Assembly (NCBI RefSeq): GCF_947623445.1
Contig: NC_135245.1
Location: 20,095,501 to 20,159,500 of the forward strand
From: Clavelina lepadiformis
Lineage: Eukaryota > Chordata > Ascidiacea > Aplousobranchia > Clavelinidae
DNA: 64,000 bases
Direction: 5' to 3'
A program made the translations under genes and the position numbers. A model generated the notes under the pieces. That model was given only the letters and a program-made list of their open reading frames with translations, was not told the origin of the DNA and did not search any database. Below are positions 57,261 through 64,000 of this stretch, piece after piece; positions within the stretch are counted from its first letter, which is position 1; each line of letters opens with the position of its first letter.

Positions 57261-59159
57261 CTAAAAACGATAACGGTCACAAGTGCCACAACGGTAAAAT
57301 ATTACTACACAACTACAAACTACAACCCAAACTAGTGCCTTAACAATTGGATCATATAACATTAAAGTGTAGTGCTCCTTAAAAAAAGTGCGTAAAGATA
57401 TTCTCATGGCACTGGTGACACATTCTTTTTTATTATTATACAAAAAATTGGTCACTGACTGATAAGATTTAAACGACCGGTTCGAAAGCATCATTTTGCA
57501 AAGACGCCTCGGAAAAATCAGATCGTAAGTTTGTGCAAGTTCCAAAGTCTTCTCATCTGGGTATTCAACCCATTCAAAATACTCCCTGTATGCTGTGTCG
57601 TTCGAGTCCAGGTAGAGCAGATACTTTGCAAGATCTGCTGGACTCTTGAAGTCGTCGGTGTGTATGAAGGAACCGGTAGGAGCAAGTCTTTCGACATCCT
57701 CCTTTGATGGTCCCCACACCACTGGAACTCTTCCAGAAGCAATGGAATTGTGCCAAAATTTTTCGGTCATGTAATCCTTGCAGTATTGGGCGTTTTCGAA
57801 CGACAGATAGAATTTATAGGTATCCAGTTCATCAGCGGATAGTTTGTTGTATACGTTCTTGTTGTTGAAGCACCTTCCATAACGACCCACTGGCAATCCA
57901 GCTTCCACCAACGCGTCAGAATAATCCTTTCGCATTTTTGCACCATGCGTGCCTTCGCAGTTATACTGACGACCCACAGCTACAAGAATATATTTATAGG
58001 CTACAAATATGTTAATAAATTACAACAAAAAATTACCAACCCCTCCCGGACAGCTTAGGCAATTGACTGTTGTTTGATGCAAAATATCAGGTATATAAAC
58101 AAAATTGTTTCAAAATCTTCTCGAGCAGAGTTCTAATTAATTACCGCGACTCTCTTTTTCTTTGCCAAATGTTCATTCGCCCATTTCTTTCCCTGTTGAA
58201 TAATTTTGCTGACGCATATTGACTGCTCGTATGGCGCAAAAACGTCCGCGTCACTTCGATGTGTCATTGTCCAGTTGATAAAGTGATTGCCAAACTGCCT
58301 CATATCACTTCTCCCTTCCATTTCTATTAGGATAGATGGAGCTTCGTGCGACCAAAAGACAAAGACTTGTTCGGGATCTCTGACAATAACAATTTTTTGC
58401 TATTTAAGTGTTTTAAGGTTTAAATAATATGCAATTCAGGTATAAATGCTGTCTATGTGAGAACTCAAACATTTCCAATCTTTATGGTAAAGTGTAGGCC
58501 TAAGTCAATGCACCAGAATTACAAGTGGCTTTAATTTGCTTTTATTATAAACAAATGTTTTTTTATCATTCAAAGGGTTTCTCTACACACCTGTAATGTT
58601 TCCAAGGCATAGTTTCTTTGTCCAGGTTTGAGTAGTGGAATACAACAGCGCCAGCTTCAGGAAGCTTACTGCGGTCGTAAGACGCTGTGCAACCACCCAT
58701 GTCAAAACCTTCTGGGAATCCTTCATTTTTTGCACTCCATGGATGGTCCCAGAACAATATGTAAGTACGATTGCGGACTGATCTGATTGTGTTACTTTCT
58801 TGCCAAGCCCGAATATTTGAAGAATTGTTGTACAGTTGGATATTCTTTGAAAGCCTGCAGCAGAAATGGGTTTATTTGGAAAAGGAAAGTTTTGAAATCG
58901 AGGAATCTTGAAAGATGTGACGCTTTTAACGTTTGTTAGTAACTGCACCACTGGCCGCAGCCGCAATGTTTTTTTTGATTAGTTTATTTGCAGTTTAAAA
59001 GCTCTCGACCGCTCATGCTTTCGGCTAAAGTGTTAGACAACACGTTGATTGAAAACGTTTTAAATCTTACCTAAGTTTGAATAAAAGCCACACGAGATAA
59101 TAGATAGCAACGAAGAAATGTAGGCACACCACTGCTAATATGAGCTTCTTAACAGACAT
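57261..59159 (-). CDS. Alpha-1,3-fucosyltransferase (GT10)
   Basis: Minus-strand exons 59159-59071, 58854-58591, 58379-58145 and 57965-57261 join in frame to about 430 residues. Exon 1 encodes a short cytosolic tail and signal anchor (MSVKKLILAVVCLHFFVAIY), giving type II Golgi topology. Exon 2 has TYILFWDHPW and PEAGAVVFHYSNLD. Exon 3 has EQVFVFWSHEAP and NWTMTHRSDADVFAPY. Exon 4 has YKFYLSFENAQYCKDYMTEK, the GDP-fucose-binding motif of GT10, then NSIASGRVPVVWG and DYITEK-type context. The enzyme transfers fucose from GDP-fucose to GlcNAc of glycan chains (family knowledge). Oddity: after the catalytic domain a second hydrophobic segment, VKALVWVVVCSCVVIFY, nearly ends the protein. The exon 4 acceptor was chosen at 57965 to keep frame. 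Confidence 0.88.
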
Positions 59160-59389
59160 TTTCTAAACTCATGTGATCTTACTTTTACCGCTTATACAAG
59201 TTCCTGTTTAACTGCTTTCTGTATTTACAACGGTTGCAGAATAACCTCTGCAGCTGCAACTTATAAAATAAAATTGACTATACAAGTAAAATCGATATGA
59301 TATGCAGATGACCTATGTTATATACAGGTCATAGGCCTATACCTTAGTAGCTTAGTGTACTGAGCAGTGCTAAAACCAAATCATTTTTT
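59160..59389. other. 5' flank of the fucosyltransferase gene
   Basis: No exon. Probable promoter side of the minus-strand gene; no motif singled out. Confidence 0.35.
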
Positions 59390-59630
59390 AAAGATTCGAG
59401 TCAAGTCATTTGGGAAATTGAATTAAGTCAAGTCGAGTCAAACTACTAATTGGATCAAGTCAAGTTAAAGTATAATGCAAGTCAAATCAAGTCATGCCAT
59501 TGGCTGTACGTTAACCGATCGTTCGCATCGAAATCAAATGTCTGTCAATCAGTTGGTCAATAAATTAACAACTAAGATTTAATGACTTGCGTCAAGTTAC
59601 TTTCCGAGACTCAAGTCGACTAACCACAAC
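59390..59630. repeat. degenerate AAGTC/GAGTC repeat block
   Basis: Many copies of TCAAGTCAAGTC-like words with variants (GAGTCAAGTC, CAAATCAAGTC) run across the block, ending GAGACTCAAGTCGACTAACC. It may be a decayed satellite or the repeat-rich body of a MITE. Ends and target duplications were not found. Confidence 0.5.
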
Positions 59631-59639
59631 ATTGGTATT

Positions 59640-60710
59640 GAGTGTACATTGCCTATAGCCTAAAATTTATCTTACTATTATACTTATTATACTTACTATC
59701 TTATTAGCAAACATTTAACCTATTTCTTTCCTTGTATAAACTTTTACAACTTCCCACTTCACCTAAAATAGCGATAGTAACCTAGAGATTCCTATATATA
59801 TATACATATATAACTTATATATGTAGGCTACCTATAGCCAGTGAACAGTTGAGCCAGTTGAACAGAAGATCACCAGACGTCGCTCACAACGTATACTATT
59901 TGTGACGCATGAACTTCAAAACACGTCAAAACGTTAGCATCATCATTTCAATCTTTCATTTCTTATTATAGGCCTAAGTATCAAAGCTAAACACTGAAAA
60001 AGAAGCACAGTTTAGGTTTAAACGCTAAAGCTGCCAAACATTTCCCAAGCCTATTTTAAGATAACGGGTTAGTATTGTATGTCTACTCGTTTCTATTGTG
60101 AAACAAGCTCCTACCATTTTGTCGAGGTGAAACTTTATCTGGCTTTTTGTGCCAAACAAAGAGGATGTAGTTATCAAAAACCAAACAAAGCATTCTAAAC
60201 TGTGAACAAATTCTACTGTCTTAATAAAACTTTCATTAGTAACGTGTCTTTCTCGCATAAATAAATATATTTTACCAGTTACGTATTTTTGTGACAATTG
60301 TTATCCGTATTTATGGTAGGTATTTTACAGTGAATTGCTTTAATCAAGCACAATTGTATTATTTAAGGTGTTTATGCATAAAACTTTGTTCTTTTCAAGC
60401 GGGAAAATAGGCGGTGATTCCCCTATTTTTCACTTTTTCAGGTCAGGCGATAAGTTTGACAACAAAAAACTGTAGGTTGGGTTCTTCACTCCTTGGTGAT
60501 GATCCGGAACTAAGATGAGGATGCGCTTCTAGGCGTAGTTGTTTCATGAAAAATAACGATCTGCATTTGATCTTCCGTAAAAAATGAAGAGGAAATTTAA
60601 GGTTGGTGTTTAATGTACCGTTGCTAGGCCTATGTGTTGTGCTTGCTTCTGCTTGATTTTGCTACAGTAGGCTTAGCATCGTATGTTTCATTCAATTCAA
60701 GTGTTTTGCG
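59640..60710. other. spacer, no gene seen
   Basis: AT-rich, with a TATATA run at about 59795-59822. No supported exon. The first exon of the ZGRF1-like gene may lie near its right end. Confidence 0.35.
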
Positions 60711-63700
60711 ATGATTTTCTTAGTTTTGTTAGATTCATGTTTACATTTTATTTTCTGCAAACTCAAGGTGCTTTATACGCATCAAAAATTAAAGAAGCGG
60801 AAAACCTGGCAGGATGGTCTTCTGACACTGAGGGAGGATCAAAGACGAGGCTTTCTGGGTGATGACGCCAACAAACAACTTGCAACTGTTTTCTTAAATA
60901 AAAAGAAGGTTTGGAGTTGAAAAGTATTTTTAACTGGATGCACTTCAGTTTATTTAACAGATACTTTACTGTCATATGTTATATACTAAATACAGTACCT
61001 CACGACTGAGAACGGTCATTGATAAGCTAAATTTATTTTTTAGGTTGCCAATGGAGATGAGTTGGAATGCGATAAATATTTAATACAAGTTGAAGAGGAA
61101 GTCCTGAATGAAAATGAGCAAAATGATGAATGTGAAAAAGACGAGCTTGTGGTATGTCGTTGTGTATTTGAAACACAGTAGTGATGCAACTTGTATTACT
61201 TTTTCAAAGGTAGCCCATTTTCAAATTAGCTAACACTGGGTAATTGGCCTAAAATCTGAGCTACATTACCACTTACAGCTAAGTTCACCGGCTTGTGTGC
61301 GAGTGCAAGATCCCAGTACTGTTGGGCAGGTTAGACGTAAATTCACGGTCCCTCGTCAGAAAGAAGTTGTTTGTGTAGCTCCCGTCGAACAAAGACAACC
61401 CCATGAGGTGATTGCATTTTGGTGTGTCTTAGCATTGCTTTGCTTCCACATGCGCAGCTAAACTACACTCAACTAAACAATCTTTTTTGACTAACTTAAC
61501 TGCATTATCCTATGCATGAATATTTTTACACAGCGCCTGTATATCAATGTGATATGTCAATATCATATAATAGCTCGATTAAATCAATAATGCTGCTTCA
61601 CTCTTGTTAGTTCAAACTCCATCAATGTGGCAATCAGGAGAATATGGTATATGAAATTATTATTGTTTTTCATGCACAATTAAACGTTTTGTTATGACGT
61701 ACTTGTTTCAGAAAGAGATTATGACCTCACCAAGTATCTGGTCAAGCGTAGACGATGGAATTGGTGAAGGAATTAGGACCATACAGTTAAGTGTCCAATA
61801 AAGCTTATCATTGTACCACTATTATTTATGGCTGTATTTAAAATCTTGCCGTCTTACAAAAACTTGTTCAAACCAGATCAGCAGAGAAGACTTCCTCAGA
61901 TTGTTCTCGCTCATCGACTGTTCGTGGCACCGGCGATCTTCTTAAGCTTTTAAGTGGAAAAGTAGCCAACCCTGTGATAAATAAGGTAATATAGACAACT
62001 TATAAACAAATGTCAAGAAATTACAGAAAATATTTTGACAATGCGTTGGAAGCCAAATTGAGTTTTATGCATTTCTACTGCTCCTGGTTTCCTCCGTCTC
62101 CGTCTCTTTGGTTTTGGTTTTTGTTTTCCAACTTGAGTTTTGGACTCAGTTCCATAATTGTTAGATTACGGCCGGAGCAATTGGCGTCAATGTGGAAATA
62201 TTGAGACTTACTTTTATTCTATAGATCTAGCTTGTTGTATATTGGAATTTCTAGTTAATTTACACCTTAAAATGTCTAGAAATTACATGTTGACAGTTAA
62301 TCAGAAAATGCATGGTATAATAGTGGTTGCCAGCACTTAATTTACATAGTTTTACAACCAGCTTCAGGGGAAAGTATTTGTTGCGACGTGTTAATAAGTA
62401 ACATGGTTGGTCTCATTTTTCACCTAAGAAACTGCATCGTTGCTAATGATTTTGCATCCTCAACATGATTTTACATTGATTTAAGGAAAGTGAAAATGTG
62501 AGTGATCTCTCGTCCAATGAGGTTTTCCCTTCAGAAGATCACGGAATGTTTTCCACTGCCAAGAATTTAGTGGAGTTCAAAAACAACCAAGAGACCAGGT
62601 AAAGTTATCACATTACTGTAGTTTTAGACTTTTTTATGTCAAGAAATCTGTTGTTGATCTCTGTAAACCCTTGTTTACTTGGCGGGAACATTTTCATAAA
62701 CACCAAATGTTGTTAAGTTAATCCTCACAATTGTCGTTAAGCAGATTTACATGGTGGAAAACAAGCCAAGGTAATGCCAGATCACGTGACACTTGTTGTT
62801 CTCCATTCTGTAGATCTGCCAGTGACAATTATGAGAAAGCACAAGTGTCTGAGACGAATGTGAGCGAATGGAATGAGAGGTGTCATGTTAGAAGAGGCAG
62901 GTGTGAGAAAAGCATTGAGTCTGGATCTACCTGTGATAGTCCGGTGATTAGATCAGAGTCTCATTGTGCCATGACGTCAAACATGAATAAATGCGTCAAT
63001 GACCTTGTTGTAAGGGAATGTCTGAAATACTTGCTGGACAAGGTGGAAGAAGCAGAAATGAACCGAGAAACAGACGTTGATCTGATTGGTGAAGAAGATA
63101 AGCCTGGTTTCATCGCCACTGCGTGTGATGTTGGCGTAAATGTTGAACATGACTCTCAAAGTTCCACACATGACAGCAATTGCAAAATATCTTCTGATGA
63201 AAACGTCACCACTCAGTGGGATAGATATATCTGCGACAATGTCCCTGTCGCATGTGTTGGCACAACTCAGATTGAAGCTTCCTGCTCCAGTATGGATGAT
63301 GAGGATGTCTTCACACCTGGACCTAATGGCTCCACTGATGCCTCATTCGGTTCAAAGTTTCTCAATTTCGAGGAAGATCTTGAGTTTGAAATCACAAATC
63401 AAATTGACAATTTAAACAGACTCGATGATGATGACAAATCAGCAGCCGCAGTATCTCACTCTGGAAGCAGCCAAGATGAAACGACCAAATCTTACCTTGG
63501 CACTCAGCACTTCACTGAGTCACAGGGAAGTTTTTCGCCAGACGAGAAAGTCGATTTTGTTCCTCCAAATTTTGACATCGGCGCAAGTCAGTTTGTAGGA
63601 AGCCCCGAGCTAAGTTTGGACGACAACGAGCTGAGATCATCAAACCAAGAGGAGGAGGAGAGCAAGAATGCTGATCCTTATGAATGCCATCATGTTCCCG

Positions 63701-64000
63701 CTGATACACTTTACGATATTCCATTTCCACAAAGTGAAAAAAAAGCATCTATCGTCTGTGGTTTTGATCAAAGCGAAGCTCATCTCAAAGGCGCTGGAGA
63801 TATTGATTCCAACTTACATGTTATGATGAGAGAATCTTTCTCATCCCAACACCTCTCCACAGATTGTTGCCAGCCAGCTGCAATGGTGTCTGATACTTTG
63901 AACGAAAGCATCACTTTTTCACCACTGAGAAGTTCTCAGTGCTCTTGCGATGATTTGAGCTTATCTGGCTTCTTGCAGGATCATCCCACTCCTCAACATC
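60711..64000 (+). CDS. ZGRF1-like protein, N-terminal part (gene continues beyond window)
   Basis: Exons: from before about 60767 to 60908, then 61044-61151, 61279-61407, 61611-61646, 61712-61790, 61882-61985, 62486-62598, and 62814 to the window edge, all in frame. The first two give VLYTHQKLKKRKTWQDGLL and NGDELECDKYLIQVEEE, the DUF2439 domain that opens ZGRF1, a helicase-family genome-maintenance protein. Exon 3 has RRKFTVPRQKE, exon 6 GDLLKLLSGK. The long last exon is acidic, Ser-rich and probably disordered (DDEDVFTPGP, SQDETT, EEEESKN), as in the central part of ZGRF1. The GRF zinc finger and helicase domains would lie to the right of the window. The in-frame ATG at 60711 gives a hydrophobic leader unlike the family, so the true start is probably in an upstream exon. 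Confidence 0.78.

Overview
The window is animal nuclear DNA: AT-rich, compact multi-exon genes with GT-AG introns, short intergenic gaps and many small DNA transposons. Protein resemblances (an RGR-type opsin, MARVEL/MAL-like proteins, glia maturation factor, cornichon, FAM69/DIPK-like proteins) point to a chordate. Gene compactness, the frequent 'aggcct' words and tRNA-derived SINEs suggest a tunicate, most likely an ascidian such as Ciona. That assignment is inference. No bacterial or viral gene organisation is present.

Layout. 0.4-7 kb: a tandem duplication carrying two glia maturation factor (GMF) genes, the first decayed and the second intact. Both hold a textbook minor-spliceosome AT-AC intron. 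8-8.8 kb: a cornichon (CNIH) gene on the minus strand with one core exon missing. 9.5-13.9 kb: gene-poor DNA with three non-autonomous transposons bounded by exact or near-exact 8-bp target duplications. 15.7-19.3 kb: three two-exon MARVEL-domain genes. 20.5-25.4 kb: repeats, a decayed integrase-type transposase and a broken piggyBac element. 25.9-37.7 kb: a segmental tandem duplication. Each unit holds a gene for a small unrecognised acidic protein (plus strand) facing a MARVEL gene (minus strand); a third, diverged small gene lies just outside. One unit took a hAT transposon that was itself hit by a fold-back element; the other took a related fold-back element. 40.4-42.4 kb: a seven-exon RGR-like opsin (minus). 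45.0-51.5 kb: two divergently oriented paralogues of the FAM69/DIPK secretory-kinase-like family. 52.2-55.4 kb: an aberrant Shaker-like Kv channel (minus). 57.3-59.2 kb: a GT10 alpha-1,3-fucosyltransferase (minus). 60.7 kb to the right edge: the 5' part of a ZGRF1-like gene, running off the window.

The most interesting material is the 25.9-37.7 kb region. It has (i) a three-member family of about 106-114-residue proteins I cannot place, with a conserved LPGMT motif and a CC(x4)FxC...IQEL C-terminus, arrayed with MARVEL genes; and (ii) two transposons whose inverted ends are short tandem repeats, both starting GGTTCCA and both flanked by 9-bp duplications. The two insertions hit different copies of the segmental duplication, which orders the events.

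Gene models were assembled by eye from splice sites, reading phase and remembered family resemblance. Nothing was searched or aligned by computer. First exons of the minus-strand FAM69/DIPK-like gene, the Kv channel and the ZGRF1-like gene, and the last exon of CNIH, are unresolved.
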